A stretch of DNA of 64,000 bases from Nocardia cyriacigeorgica (lineage in GTDB: Bacteria; Actinomycetota; Actinomycetes; Mycobacteriales; Mycobacteriaceae). Location of the stretch: positions 1 to 64,000 of the forward strand of contig NZ_JAAGVC010000008.1 in the NCBI RefSeq assembly GCF_010858045.1, read 5' to 3'. A program made the translations under genes and the position numbers. Of the stretch, positions 35,116 to 45,885 are shown piece by piece. How positions within the stretch are numbered: position 1 is the stretch's first letter; each line of letters starts with the position of its first letter. The notes below the pieces were generated by a model. The model made no database searches. It saw only the letters and a program-made list of their open reading frames with translations, and was not told the DNA's origin.

Positions 35116-35772
35116 ATGAACACTACAATGAAAGTTACCGCGATCGCGGCACTCACCGGCGCGGCGATTGCCGGCGCGGCCGGTATCGCCAACGCAACAC
35201 CCCAGCAGCCCGCACCCAACGCACCACATCCGGTGACTGTCGCGCTGGCCCCTGGCGTTCAGTACACCAGCGACAGCGGCAGCGGCTCTGCGGAGCTGGT
35301 CACGCCGTTCGGCGTGGTCAAACAGCAGGCGAGCCAGGTCGCGGTGGCCGATAACGCCGGAAACACGCTGTACGGCATACCAAATGTCACCACCCCCGAA
35401 CATGCCACGCCGGCTCAGAGCGCACAGACCGACGCTGCTCTTCCGGCTCCGAACGCCGCCAGTGCGCCGAAGACCCCGGCTGAGAAGCAGGCAGCCATCA
35501 TGGCCGCCATCCGTACCGCCGGCGGTGATATGGGCATGGCCACCGGTCTCGGCGCCGCGGTGGGCGGAGTGAGTGGCATGTTGATCGGCTGTGCATTCGG
35601 CGGCGCGCTCGGGATCGTTGCTGGACCCGCATCACTCGCTACCTGCATGCTCGGCGCCGCCACAGTAGGCGGTCTCGGAGCAATGATCGGTGGCGCTGTA
35701 GTCGGTGTGCCCGTGGGTATCTCGTCGGCGGCATACCAGTACGGACAACTCGTGGCAGACGGCGTCCTGTGA
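35116..35772 (+). CDS. Secreted protein with glycine-zipper-like C-terminus
   Basis: A 218-aa exported protein. The signal peptide MKVTAIAALTGAAIAGAAGI ANA is probably cut before TPQQP. A Pro/Ala-rich middle follows, then a hydrophobic Gly-rich region (GMATGLGAAVGGVSGMLIG, GGLGAMIGGAVVGVPVG), which could insert in a membrane. Similar proteins are common in Nocardia and have no known function. GAGGAGA precedes the ATG; a strong hairpin follows the stop. Confidence 0.8.
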   Translation: MNTTMKVTAIAALTGAAIAGAAGIANATPQQPAPNAPHPVTVALAPGVQYTSDSGSGSAELVTPFGVVKQQASQVAVADNAGNTLYGIPNVTTPEHATPAQSAQTDAALPAPNAASAPKTPAEKQAAIMAAIRTAGGDMGMATGLGAAVGGVSGMLIGCAFGGALGIVAGPASLATCMLGAATVGGLGAMIGGAVVGVPVGISSAAYQYGQLVADGVL

Positions 35773-35810
35773 CAACCGGCCATTCTCGGTAGTCACGCCT
35801 TCCACGTGAC

Positions 35811-35844
35811 CGGTCGGGCCGGATGAATCCATCCGGCCCGACCG
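35811..35844 (+). terminator. Hairpin terminator
   Basis: CGGTCGGGCCGGAT-GAATCC-ATCCGGCCCGACCG, a perfect 14-bp stem 38 nt after the secreted-protein stop. No long T tract follows. It separates this gene from the convergent ligase gene. Confidence 0.7.
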
Positions 35845-35952
35845 ACTCCTTTCGCTCTGCGAGGACCACCGATGGCGACGCCAGGAATCCCCCACGACGC
35901 TCAGCACAAACCGGCCTGATGTCGTGGTAGGAGGACTGCTGAACGACCGCGC

Positions 35953-37560
35953 TCAGCGCGACAGTCCAGCGTCCTTGCTCCCGTAGGCGTCGCGGAGCTG
36001 CGGTTTCATCACCTTGCCGCTGGCGTTTCGCGGCAGCTCGGAAACGATGACGAGGTCCTTGGGCTGCTTGAATCGGGCAAGGTTCTCGTTGAGGAAGTCG
36101 GCCATCTCTCCCAGGGTCAGAGCGTCGACGCCGGGAGCGAGGACCACCACGGCGACGGGCACCTCACCCCACTTCTCATGCGCGCGACCGATGACAGCCG
36201 CCTCGGCAATGGCGGGATGGTTACAGAGGACGTTCTCCACCTCGCTGCAGTAGACGTTCTCGCCGCCGGAGATGATCATGTCTTTTGCTCGATCGACGAC
36301 GTACAGGAAGCCTTCCTCATCCTCGCGCACCAGGTCGCCCGAATGAAACCAGCCTCCACGGAAGGCCTCGGCCGTCGCCTCGGGATTCTGCCAGTACCCT
36401 TTCATCAGAGTCGGCCCCCGGTAGATGATCTCCCCGACCTCACCCGGTGCCACGTCGTTCATCATGGGATCAACGATTCGTGCGGTGACGGCCGGAACGA
36501 CCTTGCCGATCGAGCCGATCTTGCGCCGGGCATCCTCTCCTCGCAGCACGCACGTGATCGGCGACATCTCCGTCTGCCCGAACCCGGTCATGTTCAGAGC
36601 GTCGGGAAAGGTCTCATTCATCGCTCGCAACACTGCGTCCGTGGCAGGCGCCGCACCCCAGCTGATAGTGCGGAGCTTCAGCGAACGAGGACGGGCCCGC
36701 TGGGCCGCACAGACGGCCTGCCACTGAGCCGGCACCATGAACACCATCGTCGTACCTTCGCGCTCGAGTGTGTCGAGCATGTCGTCGGGATCGAACGCGC
36801 CGAGCGGATGAATAACGGCAGGAGAACCGAGGTAGAACCCCGGCGCGAACGAAGCCAGGCCCGCGATGTGGAAGATCGGCGGCACAACGGACGTCACGTC
36901 ATGGTCGGCAGGACTCGCCCCGGTGCTCATGTTCGTCATCATCTGCGCCTGCAGGTTGATATGCGTGAGCATCGCACCCTTCGGATTGCCGGTGGTCCCC
37001 GACGTGTACATGATGACCGCAACGGTGTCCTCTGGGACATCGACGTCGGGAAGCCCGTCCGCGCCGCGGGCGATGAGTTCCTCGTAGTCGAGATGTCCGG
37101 GCTTACCACCGCCACCGACGACGATCACCGAGTCGATGACATCGGTAGCCGCCCGGGACGCATCCACCAGACCCGCGAGCGTGGTATCGGTAACCACGAC
37201 CTTCGAACCGCTGTCGTTGACGAGGTAGGCGACTTCGGCGGGGCTCAGACGGATGTTCACCGGCACGGCGATCGCGCCGATCAGATTCACGCCGAGCACC
37301 GCTTCCATGTACTCGGTGCGATTGAGCATGGCGATCATGACGCGGTCACCGAAACCGACCCCGAGCCTGGTCAACGCGGCCGCGAAACTCCGCGACCGAG
37401 CATCTAGATCCCGCCACGTCGTCACGGTGTCGAGGTATTTCAACGCCGGCGCATCCGGCTTCATCAGCGCATGCCGCCTTATCTGGTTGTTCCAATGGTT
37501 GCGCCGGGACCGCATCGGCTCGGTCGCCAAGTCATCGCGCGAGTTAAGGGCGGTGCTCAT
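35953..37560 (-). CDS. AMP-dependent acyl-CoA ligase
   Basis: A 535-aa adenylate-forming enzyme of the fatty-acid/medium-chain acyl-CoA synthetase type, which loads a carboxylic acid onto CoA with ATP. Motifs are YTSGTTGNPKGAM, GFGQTEMSP, GWFHSGDL, and the catalytic Lys in LPRNASGKVMK near the C-terminus. It provides the CoA entry point for the beta-oxidation genes of the island. Divergent from the P450 gene, with the TATAGG element between them. Confidence 0.9.
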   Translation of the reverse strand: MSTALNSRDDLATEPMRSRRNHWNNQIRRHALMKPDAPALKYLDTVTTWRDLDARSRSFAAALTRLGVGFGDRVMIAMLNRTEYMEAVLGVNLIGAIAVPVNIRLSPAEVAYLVNDSGSKVVVTDTTLAGLVDASRAATDVIDSVIVVGGGGKPGHLDYEELIARGADGLPDVDVPEDTVAVIMYTSGTTGNPKGAMLTHINLQAQMMTNMSTGASPADHDVTSVVPPIFHIAGLASFAPGFYLGSPAVIHPLGAFDPDDMLDTLEREGTTMVFMVPAQWQAVCAAQRARPRSLKLRTISWGAAPATDAVLRAMNETFPDALNMTGFGQTEMSPITCVLRGEDARRKIGSIGKVVPAVTARIVDPMMNDVAPGEVGEIIYRGPTLMKGYWQNPEATAEAFRGGWFHSGDLVREDEEGFLYVVDRAKDMIISGGENVYCSEVENVLCNHPAIAEAAVIGRAHEKWGEVPVAVVVLAPGVDALTLGEMADFLNENLARFKQPKDLVIVSELPRNASGKVMKPQLRDAYGSKDAGLSR

Positions 37561-37694
37561 CTGATTGCGATTCCTTCCTCACCGGCCGCCGGGTTTGCCT
37601 GTATGCACTCACAACTCGCCCAGAAGGCCGCTCTCTATCGGGCGGCGCCGAACGAGCCGCCGACCGTAACGCTACACGAGGCCCGTTGAATATG

Positions 37695-37713
37695 TATAGG
37701 ATTATCTTGATTC
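37695..37713 (+). promoter_or_regulatory. TATAGG element between ligase and P450
   Basis: TATAGGATTATCTTGATTC, 135 nt from the ligase start and 82 nt from the P450 start; one of the three best copies of the recurring island element. Confidence 0.65.
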
Positions 37714-37794
37714 CACTAGACGGGATGTCAAAACCGGGTTAACCTGCGGTGAACCCGTCGCCACACAGCCACAAGCACGAGAGAGAGCGCTTCG

Positions 37795-38988
37795 ATGACG
37801 AACGAATCACCATCCCGTCCTGGATCCGATTTCACCCACTGCAGCCCCGAATGGGCGACCAGCGCGGGCACGATGACCAAGCCGTTGCGCGATGAGGACT
37901 CACTCGGCTTCAGCGAGGAATTCGGCGGCTTCCACATCGCCTCCAGATACGAAGATGTCTGCAAGATTGCCCGCGACGCGATGACCTTCTCCAGCGCTAG
38001 TGGGACGACAGTGCCGCCACTGGGTGTACCGATGCCGCCCGTCACTGCCGACCCGCCGGTGCATCTGGACTACCGCAAGATCCTCAACTCGTTCTTCGCC
38101 CCAGCTCGGGTGGGCCGGTATCTCGACTGGACCACGGAGTACGTGCGCAACTTGGCCAACACCTTGTTCGCCCGTGAGAAGTTCGAGCTCGTCCACGAAT
38201 TCGCCAACGAACTGACCCGTTCCCTGACGTTCCACGTCCTGGGTATCCCGAACGAGCGGGTGACAGACGAGGTGAGCGAGTGGGTCGACGACTTCGTCTT
38301 CCAGCGGCCGGGCATGGCAGAGTCGGCCGGCAAGATGAGCGCCTTCTTTCTGGACGAGTTCGCCGAGCGCAGGGCGAACCCCGGCGACGACGTGCTGACG
38401 GCGGTGGTCCAGGCCGAAGTGCAGGGTCGGCCACTCGATGACGTGGAGCTCGTCGGGGTCGGGATGCTGTTGATGCTCGCCGGACTCGACACCACCAATG
38501 GGGCCATCTCCGGGGGGACCCACTACTTCATGAACCACCCGGAAGCGCGCGCGGAGCTCATCGATGCCGACGACCGCACATGGAAGCTGGCGATGGATGA
38601 GATCGTGCGGTGGACGAGCCCGGCGTCGGCCAACGGCCGCCTGGTCACGCAGGACACCGAGGTCCGCGGTTGCCCGATGAAATCGGGCGATCGGTTGATG
38701 CTGCTGTGGGCCTCGGCGAACCGGGACGAACGCGAGTTCTTCGATCCGGACGAGGTCGTGCTCGACCGTTCCCCGAACCGTCACGTCGGGTTCGGCATGG
38801 GCCCGCACCGTTGCCTCGGCAGCCACTTGGCCAAGCAGACCCTGCAGGTCTACTTCGAGAACGTGCTGCCGCGCCTCGACGGGTGGAAGGTATCCGACGA
38901 GCCGGATGCCGTGGAGTGGGAGGGTCGCGAGTCCCGCGGAATGACCCGGCTCGTGCTCGAGCGGGTCGACGCGACTCGGAATCAATGA
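37795..38988 (+). CDS. Cytochrome P450 monooxygenase
   Basis: A 397-aa soluble class I P450 that hydroxylates an organic substrate. Haem loop FGMGPHRCLGSHLA with Cys340, I-helix oxygen-binding AGLDTT, and K-helix ExxR (DEIVRWTSP). It is followed by an overlapping ferredoxin gene, the immediate electron donor; no ferredoxin reductase is in the window. The family number and substrate cannot be named. In this context it probably starts catabolism. Confidence 0.92.
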   Translation: MTNESPSRPGSDFTHCSPEWATSAGTMTKPLRDEDSLGFSEEFGGFHIASRYEDVCKIARDAMTFSSASGTTVPPLGVPMPPVTADPPVHLDYRKILNSFFAPARVGRYLDWTTEYVRNLANTLFAREKFELVHEFANELTRSLTFHVLGIPNERVTDEVSEWVDDFVFQRPGMAESAGKMSAFFLDEFAERRANPGDDVLTAVVQAEVQGRPLDDVELVGVGMLLMLAGLDTTNGAISGGTHYFMNHPEARAELIDADDRTWKLAMDEIVRWTSPASANGRLVTQDTEVRGCPMKSGDRLMLLWASANRDEREFFDPDEVVLDRSPNRHVGFGMGPHRCLGSHLAKQTLQVYFENVLPRLDGWKVSDEPDAVEWEGRESRGMTRLVLERVDATRNQ

Positions 38989-39224
38989 GCGGAGCGATGG
39001 CAATGGTGAGCAACCCTGGCGAAGGCCATGCGGTCGAGGTAGATGTCGAGCGTTGTGCCGGCCACGGCCGTTGTTGCCTCGACGCACCTGAGATCTTCGG
39101 CTACGACGACAACACCGGACAAGCATTCGTCTACCCGAACGCAGACTTCGCGACGAATACCGCGGAGATCGACATGGCGATCGACGGATGCCCCGAAGCA
39201 GCGATCCGACGCATCAGGCCGTGA
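38985..39224 (+). CDS. 3Fe-4S ferredoxin (P450 partner)
   Basis: A 79-aa single-cluster ferredoxin with the P450-partner pattern CAGHGRC (C-x5-C), a further C next to it, and a C-terminal CPEAAI. The ATG overlaps the P450 TGA (ATGA). Internal ATGs at 38997 and 39003 are also possible starts. Confidence 0.88.
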   Translation: MSGAMAMVSNPGEGHAVEVDVERCAGHGRCCLDAPEIFGYDDNTGQAFVYPNADFATNTAEIDMAIDGCPEAAIRRIRP

Positions 39225-39245
39225 TGCCGGACGTCAGAAAGCAGG

Positions 39246-39282
39246 CTGCGACGCTGCCGAGGAATCCCGGACAGCGTCGCAG
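39246..39282 (+). terminator. Hairpin terminator after the ferredoxin gene
   Basis: CTGCGACGCTG, 15-nt loop, CAGCGTCGCAG, then TTTGATT; 11-bp stem 22 nt after the stop. Confidence 0.65.
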
Positions 39283-39762
39283 TTTGATTCTGAACCGGGT
39301 TCGCAACCGACGCCGGTGTCGGCCGGCATAGTGCCACGACCCGCATGCTCAACCTCGACGGCGACTCCCCCGACTCCGCGAACACCCAGGTTCGGTCGGA
39401 GACCCCCGCAAATCACGACCGGCTCGCCAAACGCTGCCGTGATCACCGCATCGTGTCGGGTGTGTAGCCGTCACCCGGGCTGGCGCCGGCAGCCTGCCGG
39501 ATACTGACTGCCGGCGAATGGCCGACCGGGTTCGAAGGCCGGTCCGGCCTTGCCTAGTACCACCACGCCACCGCCGTCACCGCCGCTCCCCTGTTCATGA
39601 GAGCCCACGGCCGACCACCGCGAGAACCGATGGGAAGAACTGACTCGCCACGGCATCATCGGAGAAATCCGACGCGCACGTGCCACCCGGATCGGCACCT
39701 TCCCGCAATGCCATGACATGTTCCGACCCCGCCAAGGGCTACTGGAGCGCAAGCCCCTCGGG
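39283..39762. other. Intergenic region, nothing recognised
   Basis: About 480 nt between convergent genes. A plus-strand stretch at about 39610-39770 reads RWEELTRHGIIGEIRRARAT without start or family likeness; otherwise low-complexity shadows. Confidence 0.3.
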
Positions 39763-41036
<1,274 letters not shown>

Positions 41037-41228
41037 AGTCGATCTGGTAAGCATTGGAGCACGCCACTGACGCCGACCGTGGCTCGGCCGACTCCGCGAG
41101 AGGTCGACCGGCGCTGTTGGATTCGCTGCAATGTCGAGCGGTGACGCGGTGCGACTTCCTCGAGACTCGTTCCGCCCCTCGAAGTGATCCCCCGGCATCC
41201 GCAACCCGAGCAACCGAAGGAGCTCATC

Positions 41229-42014
41229 GTGACAATCACCGAGTCGGGTGTCATCCGCACCGTCGAGGACGGTGTCCTGCGCGTCACCATCGACCGCCCC
41301 GCGAGCATGAACGCGGTCCGGATCGAGACACTGGACGCTATCGCGAATGCGTTCGAGGACCACTTCCTCGATTCCGATGTGCGGGTAGCTGTGCTGTCGG
41401 GCGCCGGGCGCGCGTTCTGCGCCGGCGCCGACCTGGCAGGCCTCGACCTCTCCGCCGAGCCGTCGGCCGAGACGATCGATGCCGCCAACCGGGTTGTCGA
41501 CAGCGTTCGAGCGTTCCCGCGGCCGGTGATCGGAGCCGTCCGAGGACCAGCCGCGGGAGTGGGCGTATCGCTGGCGCTGGCGTGCGACCTCACGGTGATC
41601 TCCGAATCCAGTTACTTCTTGCTGGCTTTCACCAGAATCGGGCTGATGCCCGACGGCGGTGCCACGGCACTCGTCGCGGCATCGGTGGGCAGGGCGCGGG
41701 CGATGGCACTGGCACTGTTGGCGGAGCGTCTCGAGGCGGCCGACGCCTTCCGGGCAGGACTCGTCGCCAAGATGTTTGCGGACGACGAATTCGAGGCGGA
41801 AGTCGAGTCTCTCGCGAAGCGCCTGGCGGCCGGCCCCGGTGATGCCTACCGCCGGACCAAGGGGGCGATCAACGACGCGACCCTCGGCCAGCTCGCCGCG
41901 GCCTTCGAACGCGAGCGAGCCGGGCAACTCGAGTTACTCGTCGCACCGGACTTCGCCGAGGGTGTGGACGCGTTCGAGAACAAGCGTCCGGCGCGATTCG
42001 GAGGCCGCTCGTGA
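41229..42014 (+). CDS. Enoyl-CoA hydratase/isomerase
   Basis: A 261-aa crotonase. Oxyanion-hole segments are [14 protein letters not shown] and [15 protein letters not shown]. Where hydratases have a catalytic Glu, the sequence reads [12 protein letters not shown], so Asp replaces it, as in some enoyl-CoA isomerases. GTG with AAGGAG upstream. The TGA overlaps the racemase GTG (GTGA). Confidence 0.87.
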   Translation: MTITESGVIRTVEDGVLRVTIDRPASMNAVRIETLDAIANAFEDHFLDSDVRVAVLSGAGRAFCAGADLAGLDLSAEPSAETIDAANRVVDSVRAFPRPVIGAVRGPAAGVGVSLALACDLTVISESSYFLLAFTRIGLMPDGGATALVAASVGRARAMALALLAERLEAADAFRAGLVAKMFADDEFEAEVESLAKRLAAGPGDAYRRTKGAINDATLGQLAAAFERERAGQLELLVAPDFAEGVDAFENKRPARFGGRS

Positions 42015-43111
42015 CCGGGCCCCTCCACGGACTGCGCGTGATCGAGCTCGCCGGCATCGGGCCGGGACCGCACGCCGCGATGATCCTCGGTGACCTCGGC
42101 GCCGACGTCGTGCGCATCGAGCGGCCGAGTTCGACCGCCCCCGACATCTTCGACGGCGAACCGGATCACGGACTGCGCAATCGCCGTTCGCTGTCCGCGG
42201 ACCTGAAGAACAGCGCCGACCGCGCCCTTGTGCTCGACCTGATCGCGAAGGCCGACGTGCTGATCGAGGGATACCGGCCCGGAGTTGCCGAGCGCCTCGG
42301 ACTCGGGCCCGACGACTGCGCTGGGGTCAATCCGGGGCTCGTCTACGCCCGAATGACGGGCTGGGGACAGACCGGGGCGATGGCTGCCCGGGCCGGCCAC
42401 GACATCAACTACATTTCGCTGACCGGCGTGCTGCATGCGATCGGGCGGCGTGGAGAGCGACCCGTACCGCCGCTCAACCTCGTGGGTGATTTCGGTGGCG
42501 GCTCGATGTTCCTGTTGGTGGGAATCCTGTCCGCATTGTTCGAGCGGCAGCGATCGGGGCTCGGACAGGTGATCGATGCCGCCATGGTCGACGGGGTGAG
42601 CGTCCTGTCCCAAATGATGTGGGCGCTGCGCGGTTCCGGTAAATGGTCGCCGGACGCGGGGACGAATCTACTCGACGGCGGTGCGCCATTTTACGACACA
42701 TACGCCTGCTCGGACGGAGCCTACGTGGCGGTCGGCGCCATCGAACCGCAGTTCTATGCGGCTCTGCTCGACGGTCTCGGGCTCGCGGACGCGGACCTCC
42801 CGGATCAGAACGACCGATCAACGTGGCCGATGTTGCGGGAACGGTTCACCGAAGTATTCGCTTCCAAGGACCGCGATCACTGGACGATGGTGTTCGAAGG
42901 CACGGATGCGTGCGTGACACCGGTGTTGTCCTTCGACGAGGTCGCCGGTGACTCCTACCTCCGCGAGCGAGGTAGCCTCCTCGACCTGGACGGAGTCACG
43001 CAGGCTGCGCCGGCCCCGCGGTTCTCGCGCAGCACTCCGGCGCCGCCGACACCTCCCCGGCGGGTGGTCACCGATGTCACGGAGCTGTTGCGCGAGTGGT
43101 CGAGTCGGTAG
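42011..43111 (+). CDS. mcr: Alpha-methylacyl-CoA racemase
   Basis: A 366-aa class III CoA-transferase-fold racemase very like M. tuberculosis MCR as I remember it: [38 protein letters not shown] (His) and [20 protein letters not shown] (Asp), and IDAAMVDG. It epimerises 2-methylacyl-CoA so that the S form can enter beta-oxidation. Its presence implies a methyl-branched substrate or intermediate. Coupled to the hydratase by a 4-nt overlap. Confidence 0.9.
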   Translation: MTGPLHGLRVIELAGIGPGPHAAMILGDLGADVVRIERPSSTAPDIFDGEPDHGLRNRRSLSADLKNSADRALVLDLIAKADVLIEGYRPGVAERLGLGPDDCAGVNPGLVYARMTGWGQTGAMAARAGHDINYISLTGVLHAIGRRGERPVPPLNLVGDFGGGSMFLLVGILSALFERQRSGLGQVIDAAMVDGVSVLSQMMWALRGSGKWSPDAGTNLLDGGAPFYDTYACSDGAYVAVGAIEPQFYAALLDGLGLADADLPDQNDRSTWPMLRERFTEVFASKDRDHWTMVFEGTDACVTPVLSFDEVAGDSYLRERGSLLDLDGVTQAAPAPRFSRSTPAPPTPPRRVVTDVTELLREWSSR

Positions 43112-43216
43112 CGGCCTACGACCGCGCGGGAAGAAGCGCCGCCCGGTGGTGGTCGAGTCCTCCGAACGTGGGGCGAGTCGACGTAGTCTTGGACCGTCGA
43201 TGAGCGTGAACGATAG

Positions 43217-43912
43217 GTGTGGGATCAGGTGACGAAGGTGCCGACAGACGTGGCCGACAGGGCGGATGGGCCCACCGACTGGCGCAGTGTCGAGGGGTTG
43301 GAACTGGCCCCTATTCTGTCGGCCTCGCTGGACGCGTTCTTCGAGTTCGGATTTCACGGTGCGTCCGTTCGAGAGATTGCCCGTCGAGTGGGGGTCACCG
43401 TTCCCTCGCTGTACTACCACTACCAGAGCAAGGAGGGGCTGCTCATTGCACTCCTCGAACGCTCGATAAGTGACCTGCGCTCGCGGGCACGTGCCGCGAA
43501 TGCCGCCGGCGACGGCGATCCGGTGCAGCGATTGGCGAACGTGATCTTCACGATCGTGTTGCAGATGACGAACCAGGCCCGGCTGGCTGCCCTCGAAGGC
43601 GAGGCGAGGTACCTGTGCCCCGAGAACTGGGAACGGTACCGTGCGATGCGCAAGAGCATCGAGACGCTGGTACTCGAGACCGTCCGCGACGGAAATTCGG
43701 CCGGCGACTTCGCCGTGGACGATCCCGCGGAGACCACACGAGCGATTCTTGGTATGTGTCAGGCGATCCCACGCTGGTATCAAACCGAGGGCAAGCTCAG
43801 CCCAGCTGCCGTTGCCGGCAAGTATGTCGTCATCACGCTCAAGATGGTCGGCGCTGTCCGACGGCCCGTTATGCCCCGCAGCACCAACAGGACTCGCCTG
43901 ACACGCGCATAG
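43217..43912 (+). CDS. TetR-family transcriptional regulator
   Basis: A 231-aa regulator. Helix-turn-helix at about residues 40-75 (FGFHGASVREIARRVGVTVP then SLYYHYQSKEGLLIALLE). The C-terminal ligand pocket probably binds an acyl-CoA (inference). GTG 43217 or 43229 are both possible starts. About 105 nt after mcr on the same strand; candidate binder of the 40965/41025 operators. Confidence 0.86.
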   Translation: MWDQVTKVPTDVADRADGPTDWRSVEGLELAPILSASLDAFFEFGFHGASVREIARRVGVTVPSLYYHYQSKEGLLIALLERSISDLRSRARAANAAGDGDPVQRLANVIFTIVLQMTNQARLAALEGEARYLCPENWERYRAMRKSIETLVLETVRDGNSAGDFAVDDPAETTRAILGMCQAIPRWYQTEGKLSPAAVAGKYVVITLKMVGAVRRPVMPRSTNRTRLTRA

Positions 43913-44086
43913 CTCGCCTGACCACGCGCATTGGCTCGCAGGCCAGCGAATCGTCGACGAACATCGGGTAGCGCGATCCGGGGCCGCTGTGGGGAGTTGA
44001 CCGCGAAGTCTCGTTCGGGTCGGGCGTGCTGTTCGCGCCGACGGAGGTAGGCATCGATCGCGGCGTCTTGTCCGGCGTGGCTGCGG

Positions 44087-44350
44087 TGGTCGGCGCCGTT
44101 GTCGGCGCATCTGATCGCTCACCAGCGCAGGCGGCCGGCGCTGGTGGTAACGCCCGGACAGGGGACGGACTGTTCCGGCGCACGACTGTGCGAGGCGAGG
44201 CCCGGGTGCCGCGGGTCGTGGCACCCGGGCCCGCCCGGATGGCGTTGCGGAGGATCCGGTCGTATCCGTCGGCAGCAAACCGTGCTGACCTGCGGCGGCG
44301 CGGGATCACAGCGAGGATCCGCAGCAACGCCGACCAGGCCCCCTGGCCAC
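44087..44350 (+). pseudogene. IS5-family transposase relic
   Basis: Two frames together read like the middle of an IS5-type transposase. One has LSAHLIAHQRRRPALVVTPG then QGTD, matching the usual LxTKIHLAxDxxxRPLxxxxTPGQ..D. After a frame change the other has SYPSAANRADLRRRGITARI, matching AYSSxxNRxxLRRRGIxATIP. No start, catalytic C-terminus or inverted repeats can be seen, so it is an old fragment. The rest of 43913-44453 holds no gene. Confidence 0.5.
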
Positions 44351-44453
44351 TGTCCGCGTCGCCGCGATCAACCTGTGGCTGTCCGGCCGCAGCTGATGAA
44401 ACCCGGCCGAGCACTGCCGGGACCGAGGTTGCCCCCAGTCCCGGGGGACGACG

Positions 44454-45674
44454 TCACCGCCCGCGCGACCAGAAACCGTAACCGTGGTTGGTGGCGCCCA
44501 GCGAACGGTACGTCGCGTCCACGAGCGCCTGACCGCGAGCGTTCAGCGCGGTTCCCATGCCGTGCTTGTTCATCGTGTAGGCGAAGGCCAAGCGGTGCGA
44601 GGGGTCGGCGAACCCGGTCTGCCCGCCGAGCCCGGTGTACCCGAACGCGTCCTCGCCGAAGATTTGAGAGCCGTCCGGGACCGCCGGGTTCCACCACGAC
44701 TTGGCGAAGCCGCGACTGAAGGCCGTCGAAATGCCGAGGACCAAGTCCTTGCCGACCGCGGTCCGGTGATAGCGCATCGCATCGATCGTGGGCGGCGACA
44801 CGAAACGCACACCGTTGAACGAGCCGTCGAGGGAGAACGGGACGTACGCCCCGGCGAGGCCTCGAGCGTTGGTGAGGGCGCCGACCGGGTTCTCGGCCGC
44901 GTGCGCCTGCGGGAGGTCGCAACGATCTGGTACCCACCCGCCCCCATTGGTGGCCAGCCGCACGCTGAGTGCGTCCGGGTTCGCCAGCTGCTCGGCAAAG
45001 AACTCCGGCGGCATATCGGCCGGATCGAAGGTGATCACCTTCGCGGCGCGACCCTCGAGTTCCGGCGGAAGGCCGATCCACGCCTCCAGACCACCGAGCG
45101 GCTCGGCGATCTCCTCACGGAAGAACGTTCCGATCGAACGTCCGTCGATCCGTCGCACCAGCTCACCGATCAGCCAGCCGAACATCATGCCGTGATAGCC
45201 GGCGGCGGTCCCGGGTTCCCACGCAGGGCGGGTGCGCTCGAGGAGCCCGATCATGAGGTCCCAGTCGTTGAAGCCGTCGAGGGGAATGATGTCGTCCACG
45301 TGAAACACACCGGAGGTGTGATTGAGCGCGTACTTGACCGGGATGTTCTCCTTGCCCTGCTGCGCGAACTCCGGCCAGTAGTGAGCAATCGGCTTCTCCG
45401 GGTCCAGCAGCCCGCGGTCGATGAGCATGTTCGCGCACATCGATACGAAACCCTTCGTGCAGGAGAAGACCACTCCGATGGTGTCCTCGGCCCAGGCCTC
45501 GCCGGTCGAAGCGTTCTTGGTGCCACCCCACAGGTCGACGACCGGCTTCCCGTCGACGTACACACACACTGATGCGCCGACCTCCCCGCGCTCGGCGAAG
45601 TTGCGCTCGAACTCCTCGCGCACAGCCGCGAACCGCGGCTCACAACTCCCCTGCACAGTCTGCCCTGCACTCAC
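44454..45674 (-). CDS. EstB-type serine esterase (beta-lactamase fold)
   Basis: A 406-aa cytoplasmic esterase of the class C beta-lactamase fold (family VIII esterase). SCTK (VFSCTKGF) carries the nucleophile; the Tyr is in GYHGMMFGW and the third motif in GLGGQTGFADP. No signal peptide. It could hydrolyse the ester or lactone made by the Baeyer-Villiger enzyme. Its promoter side holds repeat copy B. Confidence 0.88.
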   Translation of the reverse strand: MSAGQTVQGSCEPRFAAVREEFERNFAERGEVGASVCVYVDGKPVVDLWGGTKNASTGEAWAEDTIGVVFSCTKGFVSMCANMLIDRGLLDPEKPIAHYWPEFAQQGKENIPVKYALNHTSGVFHVDDIIPLDGFNDWDLMIGLLERTRPAWEPGTAAGYHGMMFGWLIGELVRRIDGRSIGTFFREEIAEPLGGLEAWIGLPPELEGRAAKVITFDPADMPPEFFAEQLANPDALSVRLATNGGGWVPDRCDLPQAHAAENPVGALTNARGLAGAYVPFSLDGSFNGVRFVSPPTIDAMRYHRTAVGKDLVLGISTAFSRGFAKSWWNPAVPDGSQIFGEDAFGYTGLGGQTGFADPSHRLAFAYTMNKHGMGTALNARGQALVDATYRSLGATNHGYGFWSRGR

Positions 45675-45715
45675 AACAAACCTCCGATGATCGAACTCGT
45701 CGTCGACGCGCGACC

Positions 45716-45783
45716 CCGGGCGAGTCGCTTGCGGGCCATCGTATACCCGAAACCATCGAACATGTATAGGATTAGCTCAATTC
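45716..45783 (+). repeat. 68-bp promoter repeat, copy B
   Basis: Matches 31247-31314 at 60 of 68 positions and ends in TATAGGATTAGCTCAATTC (45765-45783). It lies 41 nt from the esterase start and 102 nt from the mycofactocin SDR start, between two divergent genes as copy A does. Confidence 0.8.
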
Positions 45784-45885
45784 GCTGGACTGGCGGCACA
45801 CTGTCGGTTAACGTCGAGGTCATCCCCTTCACAGCCGTTCCGGTCGAACGGGGGTGTCGCCGTCACGTCGATCATGGAGGTTGTC

